Below the pieces are notes generated by a model, which was not told the origin of the DNA, made no database searches, and worked only from the letters and a program-made list of their open reading frames with translations. The position numbers were made by a program, and so were the translations under genes. 64,000 bases of DNA from Agrobacterium fabrum str. C58 (GTDB taxonomy: Bacteria; Pseudomonadota; Alphaproteobacteria; Rhizobiales; Rhizobiaceae), in the NCBI RefSeq assembly GCF_000092025.1, contig NC_003062.2:1548001-1612000 (forward strand), in the 5' to 3' direction. Below are positions 35,538 through 45,623 of this stretch, piece by piece. Numbering within the stretch: position 1 is the stretch's first letter; the number at the start of each line of letters is the position of its first letter.

Positions 35538-36263
35538 ATGGACACGCTGCAGAAGACCATCCACAATTCGGAATACCCCGTCGTATGCCGCTCCTGCGAG
35601 GCGCGTCACGGCGGTCTCTGCAGCACGTTGACGCCGCAGCAGCTCTGCGACCTGAACCGTCACTCCAGCCGCAAAAAACTGGAAGCCGGCAATGAGCTGC
35701 TTGGCCAGGGGGAGCTCGTCACCTCCTATGGCAACATCCTCAATGGCGTGGTGAAGCTTTCGAAAATGATGTCGGACGGTCGCCAGCAGATCGTCGGCCT
35801 GCAATTTGCCCCGGATTTTCTTGGCCGCCCGTTTATGGCGGAAAGCAAGATGACGGCGGAAGCTGCGACCGATGTGGAGATCTGCCTTTTTCCGCGCCGT
35901 ATCGTCGACCGTATGGTCACCGAAGTGCCTGACATGGAACGCAAGCTGCACAGCCAGTCCCTGAAGGAACTGGACGAGGCGCGCGACTGGATGCTGACGC
36001 TGGGGCGCAAATCGGCGCAGGAAAAGGTTGCCAGCTTCCTTTATATGATCGCCACCCATATCGACCCGGAAAATGACGACAAGTCATGCTTCGATCTGCC
36101 GCTTTCACGCGCCGATATCGCTGACTTCCTCGGCCTCACCATCGAGACCGTTAGCCGGCAAATGACTAAGCTGCGCAAGGAAGGCACCATCCGCATCGAG
36201 AACAACCGCCATATCACGGTGCCGGATCTCGACGTTCTCAGCGAAGCCGCTGGTAACGACTGA
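35538..36263 (+). CDS. fnrN: Oxygen-sensing Crp/Fnr regulator FnrN
   Basis: A 241-residue activator of microaerobic genes. Cysteines 17, 20 and 28 at the N-terminus (VVCRSCEARHGGLC) plus Cys116 in the effector domain can hold an oxygen-labile 4Fe-4S cluster, which separates FnrN from cysteine-free FixK. The C-terminal helix-turn-helix LSRADIADFLGLTIETVSRQ has the ETVSR recognition residues expected for the TTGAT-N4-ATCAA site. GGAAAAGG precedes the ATG. It is divergent to hemN. Confidence 0.93.
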   Translation: MDTLQKTIHNSEYPVVCRSCEARHGGLCSTLTPQQLCDLNRHSSRKKLEAGNELLGQGELVTSYGNILNGVVKLSKMMSDGRQQIVGLQFAPDFLGRPFMAESKMTAEAATDVEICLFPRRIVDRMVTEVPDMERKLHSQSLKELDEARDWMLTLGRKSAQEKVASFLYMIATHIDPENDDKSCFDLPLSRADIADFLGLTIETVSRQMTKLRKEGTIRIENNRHITVPDLDVLSEAAGND

Positions 36264-36277
36264 GGAAATTAGCCCTT

Positions 36278-36385
36278 TCACCGCCCCTGAAGTGCGGATG
36301 CCCCGAAATTGATGTGTGGCGCCCGCGCCTGAGCGGGTGCGAGCGCAAAACCGGCAAGAACCAGCAAAGCGGCGATGCATTTCAT
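36278..36385 (-). CDS. Candidate 35-residue secreted peptide
   Basis: An ATG-started frame with GGGGTG eight bases upstream encodes 35 residues. The first 22 form a clean signal peptide (KCIAALLVLAGFALAPAQARA), leaving a mature peptide of about 13 residues. It is convergent with fnrN, whose stop lies 14 bases away. Too short for standard gene finders; I do not recognise a family. The signal-peptide look and ribosome site are the only support. Confidence 0.45.
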   Translation of the reverse strand: MKCIAALLVLAGFALAPAQARAPHINFGASALQGR

Positions 36386-36457
36386 GATATTTCACCCCGT
36401 GCCCCGCTGTTTCAGCGGCCTGTTTGTTATGGCCGCATCCTAAGCGGCAAACCGCCT

Positions 36458-36489
36458 CCATCCGCTTAACATCTTGGGTAAGCGGATGG
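36458..36489. repeat. Inverted repeat
   Basis: 11-base arms CCATCCGCTTA / TAAGCGGATGG with a ten-base loop. No T tract follows on either strand, so a repeat or regulator site is as likely as a terminator. Confidence 0.5.
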
Positions 36490-36581
36490 TTCAGAGGCAG
36501 GGTAAAGAAGGTGTTAGGATTGCCGAGAACGGCAGCACCCTTAGCCTTTAATGTCGCTATGGCAGGCTCGGCATCGCCGCT

Positions 36582-36612
36582 TGTTTCTTCTCCCCGCCGG
36601 GGAGAAGAAACA
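36582..36612. repeat. Near-perfect palindrome, 14-base arms
   Basis: TGTTTCTTCTCCCC pairs exactly with GGGGAGAAGAAACA around a three-base GCC loop. Short palindromes of this C/T-rich type recur between rhizobial genes. No T tract follows, so it is called a repeat and not a terminator. Confidence 0.6.
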
Positions 36613-36727
36613 GGATGCACCCGCTCGCTTCATATGCAGCCCCTTGCTCATGACAAAGGGTCCGTTTTGGGTATTGGAGGACGGCAAGGAGCAGTCCCGG
36701 GAACCGTTCAAAATGCGCAGTCAAATC

Positions 36728-37159
36728 TCACTGCGAAGCAGCAGGCGTCGCAACCGGCTTCTGGTTTTCGACGAGCGCCCGCAATTCGGCCACCCGGCGC
36801 TTATATTCGGCTTCCGAAATCTGGCCGTTGCGCCGTGCCGCACCAAGGTTCGAAAGGCTTTTTTCCATCTTGGAGGCCTCGTCATCGCCCATCTGGCTGC
36901 CTGCGGCCGTCAGCGGCTGGGAAAAGGTCGGATAGGTGCCCGTATCGCGCTTCTGGCTCACTGCGTTGTCGCTGACGGGGCGCGGGCCAACGATTTCGGT
37001 CGTTGGGCGGCGCATATGGGCGGGTGCGACGATCGGCTCCGGGGCTTTGCAGGCCGCAAGCGTGGTGGCGAGCATGGCGCAGGATAGCGAAAGCACAGCG
37101 ATTCTCGCGGCATTTTCCGCATATGTTCCGAATGTGCCCATCTGCTTGCCCATCGTCAT
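36728..37159 (-). CDS. Lipoprotein with SHOCT-like C-terminus
   Basis: A 143-residue protein whose N-terminus carries a lipoprotein signal ending in the lipobox TLAAC, so it should be anchored to a membrane in the periplasm. The middle is low-complexity. The end, NLGAARRNGQISEAEYKRRV, resembles the SHOCT oligomerisation motif. The ATG at 37159 has GGCGG just upstream; an ATG two codons later is an alternative. It is divergent to phaC. Function unknown. Confidence 0.7.
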   Translation of the reverse strand: MTMGKQMGTFGTYAENAARIAVLSLSCAMLATTLAACKAPEPIVAPAHMRRPTTEIVGPRPVSDNAVSQKRDTGTYPTFSQPLTAAGSQMGDDEASKMEKSLSNLGAARRNGQISEAEYKRRVAELRALVENQKPVATPAASQ

Positions 37160-37293
37160 GTTCCGCCTGTAAGGATATCTTCCGATATCGAATTCGACTG
37201 CGGTTCGGCGCTTTACGAGCCTCCCCTTGCTGGTGGAACTTGTATTCGTTTTCATGCAGAATGTGCAAACACAAATTTGGTGGAGGATCGTGC

Positions 37294-39153
37294 ATGGCAG
37301 GTGTTGACGGCGGGGCTGGGAAAAAGGGTGGCAAAACGCCCGGCTTCGACGCCAGTACCGCCGAGGCCTACCTGATCCGCGACCCCGAAACCTTCGCGAT
37401 CAATGTCGCCCGCGCGCTCGAAAACCTCGGCAAGGCCGCCTCCGAATGGTTGGCGCCGCGCGAACGCGGCGAAATTCCACAGGCAAGCGCCGATCCGGTA
37501 ACCGATCTGGTCAAGACGCTGTCGGATGTCGCCGAATATTGGATGGCCGAACCGAAGCGGTCGCTGGAGGCGCAGACCCATCTTCTCTCCAGCTATTACG
37601 ATCTTTGGACGAAATCGCTGGCGCAATTTTCCAATGACGCCGATTCGCCCCCGGAAAATGTGGCCGAAAGCGGCCCTGCACAGCGCAGAAGCAAGCGTTT
37701 TGCCGATGCCGACTGGCAGACCAATCCGTTCTTCGATTTCCTGCTGAAAGCCTACCAGACCACCGTCGGTTTCGCCGACCGGATGGTGACGGAAGCCGAT
37801 GGGCTGGATGAGCATACCCGCACCAAGGCGCTGTTCTACATGCGGCAGGTGACGGAGGCGCTTTCGCCGGCCAATTTCGTCTTCACCAACCCGCAGGTTT
37901 TTCGCGAGACGGTGGCCTCCAGTGGCGCCAATCTTGTCAAGGGTATGGCGCAGCTGGCCGAGGATGTCGCGGCCGGCAATGGCCATCTGAAACTGCGCCA
38001 GACCGATTACAGCAAATTCGTCATCGGCCAGAACATTGCCGTCACGCCTGGGAAGGTCGTGGCGAAAAGCCCGCTCTGCGAAATCATCCATTATGCGCCG
38101 ACGACGGAAAAGGTCTTCAAACCGCCGCTGCTGATCGTGCCGCCCTGGATCAACAAATTCTACATTCTCGATCTCAACCCGCAGAAATCCTTCGTCGGCT
38201 GGTGCCTCGAGCAGGGCCACAGCGTGTTCATGGTCTCCTGGATCAACCCGGACGCCGGCCTCGCCAACAAGGGCTGGGACGATTATATCAATGAGGGCAT
38301 CGATTTTGCCCTCGACACCATCGAGGAGCGCACCGGCGAGAAGCAAATCAACGCCATCGGTTATTGCGTCGGCGGCACGCTGTTATCCTCGGCGCTGGCG
38401 CTGCATGCGCAGCAGGGCAATGAGCGTATCCGCAGCGCCACGCTGCTCGCCGCCCAGACCGATTTCATCCATGCCGGCGATCTCAAGGTCTTCATCGATG
38501 AAGGCCAGCTGGCGGCGCTGGACAAGCACATGCAGGCGGTCGGTTATCTCGATGGCTCGATCATGGCCACCGTCTTCAACATGTTGCGCGCTTCCGACCT
38601 CATCTGGCCCTATGTGGTCGATAATTACCTGCGCGGCGCCGAGCCCCTCCCCTTCGATCTCCTCTACTGGAATTCCGATTCGACCCGGGTGACGGCCGCC
38701 AGTCATTCCTTCTATCTGCGCAATTGTTACCTCGAGAACAATCTCGCCCGCGGGCTGATGCGCGTTGCCGGCAAGCGCATCAATCTCGGCGATATCACGA
38801 TACCCGTCTACGATCTCGCCACCCGCGACGATCATATCGCGCCGGCGAAATCGGTCTTCACGGGTGCTGCCCTGTTCGGCGGAACGGTGGAATTCGTGCT
38901 CGGCGCGTCAGGCCACATTGCCGGTGTCATCAACCCGCCGCAGCTTGAGAAATACCAATATTGGACAGGCCCGTCACCATCAGGAGACTTCGAGGCCTGG
39001 CAGGCGGCCGCCACGGCCCATAAGGGTTCCTGGTGGATGCACTGGCAGAACTGGATCGAAAGCCAGAGCACCGAGAAGGTGAAGGCGCGTAAGCCGGGAG
39101 ACGGCAAGCGCCCGGTGCTCGGCGACGCGCCGGGAACCTACGTCCTTTCCTGA
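37294..39153 (+). CDS. phaC: Class I poly(3-hydroxyalkanoate) synthase
   Basis: Polymerises 3-hydroxyacyl-CoA into PHB storage granules. The 619-residue chain has the N-terminal PhaC_N domain and the lipase-like box GYCVGG with nucleophile Cys357. The Asp in RDDHIAP (about 512-513) and His541 in GASGHIAG complete the catalytic triad. The last 60 residues include WWMHWQNWI, typical of class I enzymes. The ATG at 37294 follows GGAGGATCGTGC. Thiolase and reductase genes are not adjacent, which is usual in rhizobia. Confidence 0.95.
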   Translation: MAGVDGGAGKKGGKTPGFDASTAEAYLIRDPETFAINVARALENLGKAASEWLAPRERGEIPQASADPVTDLVKTLSDVAEYWMAEPKRSLEAQTHLLSSYYDLWTKSLAQFSNDADSPPENVAESGPAQRRSKRFADADWQTNPFFDFLLKAYQTTVGFADRMVTEADGLDEHTRTKALFYMRQVTEALSPANFVFTNPQVFRETVASSGANLVKGMAQLAEDVAAGNGHLKLRQTDYSKFVIGQNIAVTPGKVVAKSPLCEIIHYAPTTEKVFKPPLLIVPPWINKFYILDLNPQKSFVGWCLEQGHSVFMVSWINPDAGLANKGWDDYINEGIDFALDTIEERTGEKQINAIGYCVGGTLLSSALALHAQQGNERIRSATLLAAQTDFIHAGDLKVFIDEGQLAALDKHMQAVGYLDGSIMATVFNMLRASDLIWPYVVDNYLRGAEPLPFDLLYWNSDSTRVTAASHSFYLRNCYLENNLARGLMRVAGKRINLGDITIPVYDLATRDDHIAPAKSVFTGAALFGGTVEFVLGASGHIAGVINPPQLEKYQYWTGPSPSGDFEAWQAAATAHKGSWWMHWQNWIESQSTEKVKARKPGDGKRPVLGDAPGTYVLS

Positions 39154-39184
39154 TCTCATCCGCCACTCTCATTTTTCAGGCCAC

Positions 39185-39904
39185 ATGCTCTTCACGCCTC
39201 CGCTCATTCCCGCCACACTGATTTCCCGCTACAAGCGTTTCCTGTTCGATGCCGTTCTGGAGGACGGCACCGCGATTACCGGCTCCTGCCCCAATACCGG
39301 CTCCATGCGTGGGCTGACGACACCGGGCTCCCGTATCTGGCTCTCCGAGCATGACAGCCCGACCCGCAAGTACCGGCACATGTTTGAAATGGTCGAGGCC
39401 GATGGCACCGTGGTCGGTATCAATACCGGCATGCCGAACCGGCTGGCGGAAGAAGCGATCCTGAATGGCCGCATCCCGGAACTGGCCGGCTATTCGACAA
39501 TCCGCCGCGAACAGAAATACGGCCGCAATTCCCGCATCGATTTCCTGCTGTCGGAACCTGGTCGGCCGGATGCCTATGTGGAAGTGAAGAACGTGCATTT
39601 CATGCGCGAGAAGGGTCTTGCCGAATTTCCTGATACAGCCACCAAACGTGGCGCCAAACATCTGGAGGAACTGGGTGACGCAGCGGAAGCTGGTTACCGC
39701 TCAGTGATGCTCTATCTCATCCAGCGCGACGATTGCGAGCGGATGCGCATCTGCGCCGATCTCGACCCCATCTATGCACTGGCCTTTCAGCGGGCGATGG
39801 CACGCGGGGTGGAGGCCTATGCGGTGAAATGCGCGGTCTCGCCGACACAAATTTCGGTCAGCGGAACGGTTAAGATGGACGAATGGCGTCCGGCTGTTTT
39901 ATGA
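39185..39904 (+). CDS. sfsA: SfsA family protein
   Basis: A 239-residue SfsA homologue (named for a sugar-fermentation-stimulation phenotype in E. coli) with an N-terminal OB-like part ([23 protein letters not shown]) and a nuclease-like core ([22 protein letters not shown] with a PD-(D/E)XK flavour). E. coli SfsA has been linked to DNA binding; the biochemical role is unsettled. It heads a tight sfsA-map-radC run. Confidence 0.92.
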   Translation: MLFTPPLIPATLISRYKRFLFDAVLEDGTAITGSCPNTGSMRGLTTPGSRIWLSEHDSPTRKYRHMFEMVEADGTVVGINTGMPNRLAEEAILNGRIPELAGYSTIRREQKYGRNSRIDFLLSEPGRPDAYVEVKNVHFMREKGLAEFPDTATKRGAKHLEELGDAAEAGYRSVMLYLIQRDDCERMRICADLDPIYALAFQRAMARGVEAYAVKCAVSPTQISVSGTVKMDEWRPAVL

Positions 39905-39932
39905 ACAGGGACGTAAAGACACAGAAAGCACT

Positions 39933-40769
39933 ATGATGGTCACCTATATCGACGCAGCCTCCGCCCCCCTCAAGAACACGGGCGTCATCCGCCTCTATAC
40001 CCCTGAGGATTTCGATGGCATGCGCAAGGCGTGCCAGTTGACGGCGCGGTGCCTCGATGAGCTGGCGGCGATCGTCAAGCCGGGTGTGACGACCGACGCC
40101 ATCGACCGTTTCGTCTTCGAATTCGGTGCCGACCACGGCGCGCTGCCGGCCACGCTGAATTATCGCGGTTACACGAAATCCGTCTGCACCTCGATCAACC
40201 ACGTCGTCTGCCACGGCATTCCGGATGAAAAGCCGCTGCGTGATGGCGATATCGTCAATATCGACGTCACCTATGTGCTTGACGGTTGGCATGGCGATTC
40301 GAGCCGCATGTATCCTGTCGGCCAGATCAAGCGCGCCGCCGAGCGGCTGATGGAAGTGACCTATGAATGCCTGATGCGCGGTATCGCGGCGGTGAAGCCC
40401 GGCACACGCACCGGCGCGATCGGCGCGGCGATCCAGGCCTATGCGGAAGCGGAACGCTGCTCCGTGGTGCGTGATTTCTGCGGCCACGGCGTCGGGCGTC
40501 TGTTCCACGACACGCCCAATATCCTGCATTACGGCCAGCCGAATGAAGGCCCGGAAATCCGCGAGGGCATGATCTTCACCATCGAGCCGATGATCAATCT
40601 AGGCAAGCCGCATGTGAAGGTGCTCTCCGATGGCTGGACGGCGGTGACCCGCGACCGCTCCCTCTCTGCGCAATATGAACATGCCGTCGGCGTCACCGCC
40701 ACCGGCTGTGAAATCTTCACGTTGTCGCCCGGCGGCTTCGATCGCCCGGGCTTGCCGCCGCTCGCATAA
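39933..40769 (+). CDS. map: Methionine aminopeptidase type I
   Basis: Removes the initiator Met from new proteins. The 278-residue product contains all metal ligands in order: Asp in [17 protein letters not shown] (two), His in [15 protein letters not shown], Glu in FTIEPMI and Glu in [11 protein letters not shown]. The first two codons are ATG-ATG, so the start may be shifted by one residue. It sits 28 bases after sfsA and 13 before radC. Confidence 0.94.
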   Translation: MMVTYIDAASAPLKNTGVIRLYTPEDFDGMRKACQLTARCLDELAAIVKPGVTTDAIDRFVFEFGADHGALPATLNYRGYTKSVCTSINHVVCHGIPDEKPLRDGDIVNIDVTYVLDGWHGDSSRMYPVGQIKRAAERLMEVTYECLMRGIAAVKPGTRTGAIGAAIQAYAEAERCSVVRDFCGHGVGRLFHDTPNILHYGQPNEGPEIREGMIFTIEPMINLGKPHVKVLSDGWTAVTRDRSLSAQYEHAVGVTATGCEIFTLSPGGFDRPGLPPLA

Positions 40770-40782
40770 GGCCAGACCGCCT

Positions 40783-41625
40783 ATGGCAAAACGCCCTGCC
40801 CTGCCTTCCGCCGATCTTTCCCCGACGTCAGGCTTTGAGGCTGGCGAAGGCGATCTGTTCAACGGGGCGGATGAGCGCGGCTTTTTCGCCGAACCGCGAA
40901 GCGCGCCAAAGAAGGCCGCGCGGGCCGTGACTGCCACAGAACAAGAAGCGGATGCCGCTCACTATCACGGCCACCGCGACCGGCTGCGGACACGTTATCG
41001 CGATGGTGGTGATGCAGCACTTGCCGATTATGAATTGCTGGAACTTCTGCTGTTTCGGCTGATCCCGCGACGCGACACCAAACCGATTGCCAAGGCGCTC
41101 ATCGCCCGTTTCGGAACGCTCGGCAGCGTGCTCGGCGCCCCTTTGCCGCTGTTGCAAGAAGTGAAGGGGGTCGGCGAAGCCGTGGCGCTTGATCTAAAGC
41201 TCGTCGCCTCCGTTTCCCAGCGCATGCTGAAAAGCGAAATTCGCAATAAGCAGGTTCTCGGCTCCTGGTCGTCGGTGATCGACTATTGCCATGCCGCCAT
41301 GGCCCATGAGACGCGCGAGCAGTTCCGCATCCTCTTCCTCGACAAACGCAACGTCCTGATCGCCGACGAGGTGCAGGGTCAGGGAACCGTCGACCATACC
41401 CCGGTCTACCCCCGCGAAATCGTGCGCCGGGCGCTTGAATTATCGTCTACAGCCTTGATTTTAATACATAATCATCCGAGTGGGGACCCGACCCCTTCGC
41501 GTGCAGATATCGAGATGACCAAAACCATCATCGATACGGCAAAGCCGCTCGGCATCACCGTCCACGACCATATCATCATCGGCAAGGACGGCCACGCCAG
41601 CTTCAAGGGCCTTCGGCTGATCTGA
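40783..41625 (+). CDS. radC: RadC/JAB-domain DNA repair-family protein
   Basis: A 280-residue protein with an N-terminal helix-hairpin-helix region ([22 protein letters not shown]) and a C-terminal MPN+/JAMM domain. The metal-binding motif [14 protein letters not shown] gives His229, His231 and Asp242. The role in recombination repair is debated. The ATG at 40783 is chosen because the longer frame overlaps map deeply. The codons for about residues 219-235, just over the JAMM motif, are strikingly A/T-rich and include rare TTA and ATA codons, unlike the rest of the gene (see findings). Confidence 0.92.
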   Translation: MAKRPALPSADLSPTSGFEAGEGDLFNGADERGFFAEPRSAPKKAARAVTATEQEADAAHYHGHRDRLRTRYRDGGDAALADYELLELLLFRLIPRRDTKPIAKALIARFGTLGSVLGAPLPLLQEVKGVGEAVALDLKLVASVSQRMLKSEIRNKQVLGSWSSVIDYCHAAMAHETREQFRILFLDKRNVLIADEVQGQGTVDHTPVYPREIVRRALELSSTALILIHNHPSGDPTPSRADIEMTKTIIDTAKPLGITVHDHIIIGKDGHASFKGLRLI

Positions 41626-41762
41626 AGCAGACGCGAATGTTTAAGAACGGCTGCAACCCATAAGAGCGGCATCAACAAAAAATTAACACCTATAAATTAG
41701 CATTTCCGAAAATAATAAATCAAGGCATCGAACCTTGATGCCTGAAGGAACGGGGGTGCTTT

Positions 41763-42185
41763 ATGTTTAATGGAGTGCGTTTCTTTCGCGATCGGTCCGG
41801 CTCGTCAGCTGTCGAGTTCGCCATCATCGCACCGATTTTCTTTCTCGTCCTGCTGACCATGATCGCCTACGGTATCTATCTGATGGCGGCCTATTCGGTG
41901 CAGCAGATCGCCGCCGACGCGGCAAGAACGGCGGTTGCCGGGCTGAACACGACCGAACGTCAGCAGCTTGCCCGGGATTTCGTCACCAAAAGCGACCTCA
42001 GCTACGCCTTCATGGACAAGACGCGCTTCACCGTCAATGTCGCCACCGATCCCGCCAATGCCAACCAGTTTACGGTCAAAGTCGAATACGACGCCCGCAA
42101 CCTGCCGATCTGGAGCCTCTATAGCTATACCCTGCCCGAGCCGGTCATCCGGCGTTTTTCCACCATCCGGATCGGAGGAGCATGA
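41763..42185 (+). CDS. TadE-like pilus assembly protein
   Basis: A 140-residue protein with the TadE signature at the N-terminus (RDRSGSSAVEFAIIAPIFFLVLL), a type IV-like leader followed by one helix. The rest is periplasmic. TadE/TadG proteins belong to Flp/tight-adherence pilus systems but are often found, as here, away from the main cpa/tad cluster. GGGGGTG precedes the ATG. The tadG-like gene starts one base after its stop codon, so the two are an operon. Confidence 0.87.
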   Translation: MFNGVRFFRDRSGSSAVEFAIIAPIFFLVLLTMIAYGIYLMAAYSVQQIAADAARTAVAGLNTTERQQLARDFVTKSDLSYAFMDKTRFTVNVATDPANANQFTVKVEYDARNLPIWSLYSYTLPEPVIRRFSTIRIGGA

Positions 42186-42186
42186 C

Positions 42187-43926
42187 ATGCGGACCATTCC
42201 TTCCCTGCTTCCCCGCTTCCTCAAGGATAAAACGGGCAACATCGCCATTTCGGCCGGGCTCACCGCGCCGCTCTTCATCGGCATATTGGCGCTGGGCGTC
42301 GACTACGGTTACCTGACATTGCAGAAACGGCAATTGCAGCAGACCGCAGATCTCGCGGCCATCTCGGCGGCAGCCAATGCCACAGATGCCGAAAAGGCAG
42401 TCCAGCAATATTTCGCCCTCAACGGCATGGATCTCGGCGTCAAGACGGACCAGGGTCTTTTGACCGCCAAGGGGCTGCAACCCTTCGATCCCTTGAATGA
42501 ATTTGCCAGCAGCAAGGGTTATGCCGAAGTCATCAAGGGTCACTATGAGCCGGATGCGACCGTTCCTGTCGGCAAGCGTTTCGTCGACAATGCCTTGCCC
42601 ACCAATGCCATCAAGGTGAACATCGTCGAACAGGGGCAGATATTCTTTGCCTCCGCCTTCACCAAGCCGCCCAAGGTCTCGGCAGTCGGAACGGCCTCAT
42701 CCCAGAAGATCGCCGCATTTTCGGTGGGATCGCGGCTGGCGAGCCTCGATGAGGGAATTCTCAACAGCCTGCTCGGCGGCCTTCTCGGCACCACGGTGTC
42801 GTTGAAACTCATGGATTATCAGGCGCTTCTCGCCGCCGACGTCAATGCGCTGAAGATCGTGGAGGCGCTGGCCATCGATCTCAACCTCACCGCCGGCACC
42901 TACAAGGATGTGTTGCAGACGGAAATCAGCTACGGCAAATTCCTCGACGTGCTGACCAAAACCACCGGCTTGCAGCCGGCCGTGGTCAACATTTTGAATA
43001 CACTGCAAAAAACAGCCAACAAAAGCAACGTCAAGATCAAGCTCGAGGAAATCCTCAATCTCGGTCCCTTCTCCGACAAGCTGATCGGTACGGGTGAAAA
43101 CCTCAAGGTGACAGCCGGCGTCTTCGATCTCATCAATGCCGCTGCCGTGGCGGGCAATGGCGGCAACCAGCTGGCGCTTAATCTCAACGCCAATCTCCTC
43201 GGCCTCGCCTCGGTCAAGGCAACGCTTGCCATCGGTGAACCGCCCGTCGAAACACCGTCGCTCGCCGTCGGCGGCCAGGGCACCATCGTGCGGACCGCGC
43301 AGACCCGGCTGGCGGTCAATGTCGTGGTCGACGGGCTGCAGGCCATTGCCGGCCTCAAGGTCAATCTTCCGCTTTATGTGGAAGTCGCCCATGCCGAAGC
43401 GCGGCTTGCCGATATTCGCTGCACGGGCGGCGGACAGGGCACGGTGGATGTGGAAGTCGTTCCCGGCGTTGCCGAAATCGCACTCGGCAATGTCGACACC
43501 TCGGCCTTTGCCAATTTCGGCAAGGATCCGCGCGTGACCAAGGCAGCCATCGTGGACTCGGCGCTGCTTGCCATCAATGGCAGCGCCCTCATCAACGCCA
43601 CCAACATGACGAAGACCAAACTGACCTTCACCCAGTCGGATATTACGCAAGCCAAGATCAAGAGCGTCTCGACCAAAGACACCGTCACCACCCTTGTCAG
43701 CTCACTGCTGAAGAACCTTAATCTGGATATCCGGCTCCTCTTCCTCAACATTGATCTGGGAGGTTTGGCGGGCATCCAGGCAGCGCTTGCCAACACGCTT
43801 GCGGTGGTCACCGCGCCCGTCGATCAGCTGCTCTACAACGTGCTTCTGGTTCTCGGCGTCAAGATCGGCGAAGCCGATGTGCGGGTCACCGACGTTCGCT
43901 GCCAGCAGCCGGCACTGGTGCAATAA
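42187..43926 (+). CDS. TadG-like pilus assembly-related protein
   Basis: A 579-residue secreted or membrane-anchored protein. The N-terminus has the TadE/G-like prepilin region (FLKDKTGNIAISAGLTAPLF, then GVDYGYLTLQKRQLQQTADL). The long C-terminal part is a repetitive Leu/Ala/Asn-rich beta-type domain. I see no clear von Willebrand A domain. GGAGGAGCATGAC precedes the ATG. It ends at a bidirectional terminator. Confidence 0.85.
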   Translation: MRTIPSLLPRFLKDKTGNIAISAGLTAPLFIGILALGVDYGYLTLQKRQLQQTADLAAISAAANATDAEKAVQQYFALNGMDLGVKTDQGLLTAKGLQPFDPLNEFASSKGYAEVIKGHYEPDATVPVGKRFVDNALPTNAIKVNIVEQGQIFFASAFTKPPKVSAVGTASSQKIAAFSVGSRLASLDEGILNSLLGGLLGTTVSLKLMDYQALLAADVNALKIVEALAIDLNLTAGTYKDVLQTEISYGKFLDVLTKTTGLQPAVVNILNTLQKTANKSNVKIKLEEILNLGPFSDKLIGTGENLKVTAGVFDLINAAAVAGNGGNQLALNLNANLLGLASVKATLAIGEPPVETPSLAVGGQGTIVRTAQTRLAVNVVVDGLQAIAGLKVNLPLYVEVAHAEARLADIRCTGGGQGTVDVEVVPGVAEIALGNVDTSAFANFGKDPRVTKAAIVDSALLAINGSALINATNMTKTKLTFTQSDITQAKIKSVSTKDTVTTLVSSLLKNLNLDIRLLFLNIDLGGLAGIQAALANTLAVVTAPVDQLLYNVLLVLGVKIGEADVRVTDVRCQQPALVQ

Positions 43927-43944
43927 TCCCGTCACCGCCCATAA

Positions 43945-43976
43945 AAAAGCCGCCGGGAGAGATCCCGGCGGCTTTT
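43945..43976. terminator. Bidirectional terminator (tadG-like and DAHP synthase genes)
   Basis: Perfect 14-base stem AAAAGCCGCCGGGA / TCCCGGCGGCTTTT with a four-base loop. A and T tracts on either side make it work from both strands. Confidence 0.92.
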
Positions 43977-43995
43977 CATTTGATCAGCCCTGATA

Positions 43996-45372
43996 TCAGG
44001 CGTTGGCGATTGCCAGACGCTTTTCGTCGCGACCGCTCTTCATACGCTCGGACAGCAGGAACGCCAGTTCCAGCGCCTGATCGGCGTTGAGGCGCGGATC
44101 GCAATGGGTGTGGTAACGGTCGGACAGCGAATCCGCCGTCACGGCGCGCGCGCCACCCGTGCATTCCGTCACGTCCTTGCCGGTCATCTCGATGTGGATG
44201 CCGCCCGGATGCGTGCCTTCGGCGCGATGGATCTGGAAGAAGCTTTCGACTTCCGACAGGATGCGCTCGAACGGACGCGTCTTGTAGTGGTTGAGCGTGA
44301 TCGTATTGCCATGCATCGGATCGCAGGACCAGACAACCTTACGGCCTTCTTTCTCCACCGCACGGATGAGCTTCGGCAGGCTGTCCGCCACCTTGTCATG
44401 GCCGAAACGGCAGATCAGCGTCAGGCGCCCGGCTTCGTTTGCCGGGTTCAGTGCATCGATCAGCTCGATCAGATTGTCAGGCGTCAGCGACGGACCGCAC
44501 TTCAGGCCGATCGGATTCTTGATGCCGCGGAAATATTCCACATGCGCATGGTCGAGCTGACGCGTGCGGTCACCGATCCAGATCATGTGACCCGACGTCG
44601 CGTACCAGTCGCCCGAGGTGGAATCGATACGGGTCAGCGCTTCTTCGTAACCAAGCAGCAACGCTTCATGGCTGGTGAAGAAATCGGTCTCGCGCAGGCT
44701 CGGATTGTTTTCCGCGCTGATGCCGATCGCCTGCATGAAGTTCATGGTTTCGGAAATGCGGTCGGCCAGCTTGCGGTAGCGGTCCGCCTGCGGGCTGTCC
44801 TTGATGAAACCGAGCATCCACTGGTGGACGTTTTCAAGGTTGGCGTAACCGCCCATCGCGAAAGCGCGCAGCAGGTTAAGCGTCGCGGCCGACTGGCGAT
44901 AGGCGTCGAGCTGGCGCTCCGGGCTCGGAATGCGCGAGGCCTCGTTGAATTCGATACCGTTGATGATGTCACCGCGGTAGGACGGCAGCGTCACGCCATC
45001 GAGCACTTCCACGTTGGAAGAGCGCGGCTTGGCGAACTGGCCGGCAATGCGACCGACCTTAACCACCGGCAGCTGTGCGCCATAGGTCAGCACCACGGCC
45101 ATCTGCAGGAAAGCGCGGAAGAAGTCGCGGATATTGTCGGCGCCATGCTCGAGGAAGCTTTCGGCGCAGTCGCCACCCTGCAGCAGGAAGGCGTTGCCTT
45201 CCGCCACATTGGCGAGCTGTTTTTTGAGGCGACGGGCTTCACCGGCAAAAACCAGCGGCGGATAGGTCGCAAGCGTGGCTTCGGTAGCCGCAAGTGCGGC
45301 CGCATCAGGATATTCGGGAACCTGCTGGATCGGTTTCTGCCGCCAGCTGCCGGGGGTCCAATTCTGTGCCAT
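43996..45372 (-). CDS. 3-deoxy-7-phosphoheptulonate synthase, class II
   Basis: First step of the shikimate pathway, joining phosphoenolpyruvate and erythrose 4-phosphate. The 458-residue class II (plant-like) form shows [18 protein letters not shown] (metal-binding Cys), [22 protein letters not shown]-type [24 protein letters not shown] and [17 protein letters not shown]. Class II enzymes are often feedback-regulated by tryptophan or by chorismate mutase partners. The ATG is at 45372. It is a single gene, about 250 bases from gor. Confidence 0.93.
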   Translation of the reverse strand: MAQNWTPGSWRQKPIQQVPEYPDAAALAATEATLATYPPLVFAGEARRLKKQLANVAEGNAFLLQGGDCAESFLEHGADNIRDFFRAFLQMAVVLTYGAQLPVVKVGRIAGQFAKPRSSNVEVLDGVTLPSYRGDIINGIEFNEASRIPSPERQLDAYRQSAATLNLLRAFAMGGYANLENVHQWMLGFIKDSPQADRYRKLADRISETMNFMQAIGISAENNPSLRETDFFTSHEALLLGYEEALTRIDSTSGDWYATSGHMIWIGDRTRQLDHAHVEYFRGIKNPIGLKCGPSLTPDNLIELIDALNPANEAGRLTLICRFGHDKVADSLPKLIRAVEKEGRKVVWSCDPMHGNTITLNHYKTRPFERILSEVESFFQIHRAEGTHPGGIHIEMTGKDVTECTGGARAVTADSLSDRYHTHCDPRLNADQALELAFLLSERMKSGRDEKRLAIANA

Positions 45373-45623
45373 GTTCTTACCCTTTTTTCGCCCGCGCGAC
45401 TGCCGCGCGACCGCCTCGAAAAATTGAGCGGCTTATAGCTCCAAGCATCGGCTTTGCATAGCCGATGTCGGGGCTAACAGGCTCATTCTGCCCGTTTTGG
45501 GCGCTCCAGACGTACAAAAGTCAATTCAAACGATTTAACGCACCCGCCGCCATCCAAAAAACATCCGTTTTCGAAGGGCGGCGGGCGAATTTGGACAGCG
45601 ATCACATCACGCCTGTATTGGCG

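Larger units (their letters stand above)
36386..36727. other. Intergenic region with two palindromes
   Basis: 342 bases without a supported gene, listed because it holds two strong inverted repeats (entries below) and otherwise only short unconvincing frames. Confidence 0.5.

Noticed and set aside
44104..45438. A 444-codon plus-strand frame antisense to the DAHP synthase
   Set aside because: The minus-strand gene has class II DAHP synthase motifs throughout. The plus frame is a codon-periodicity artefact.
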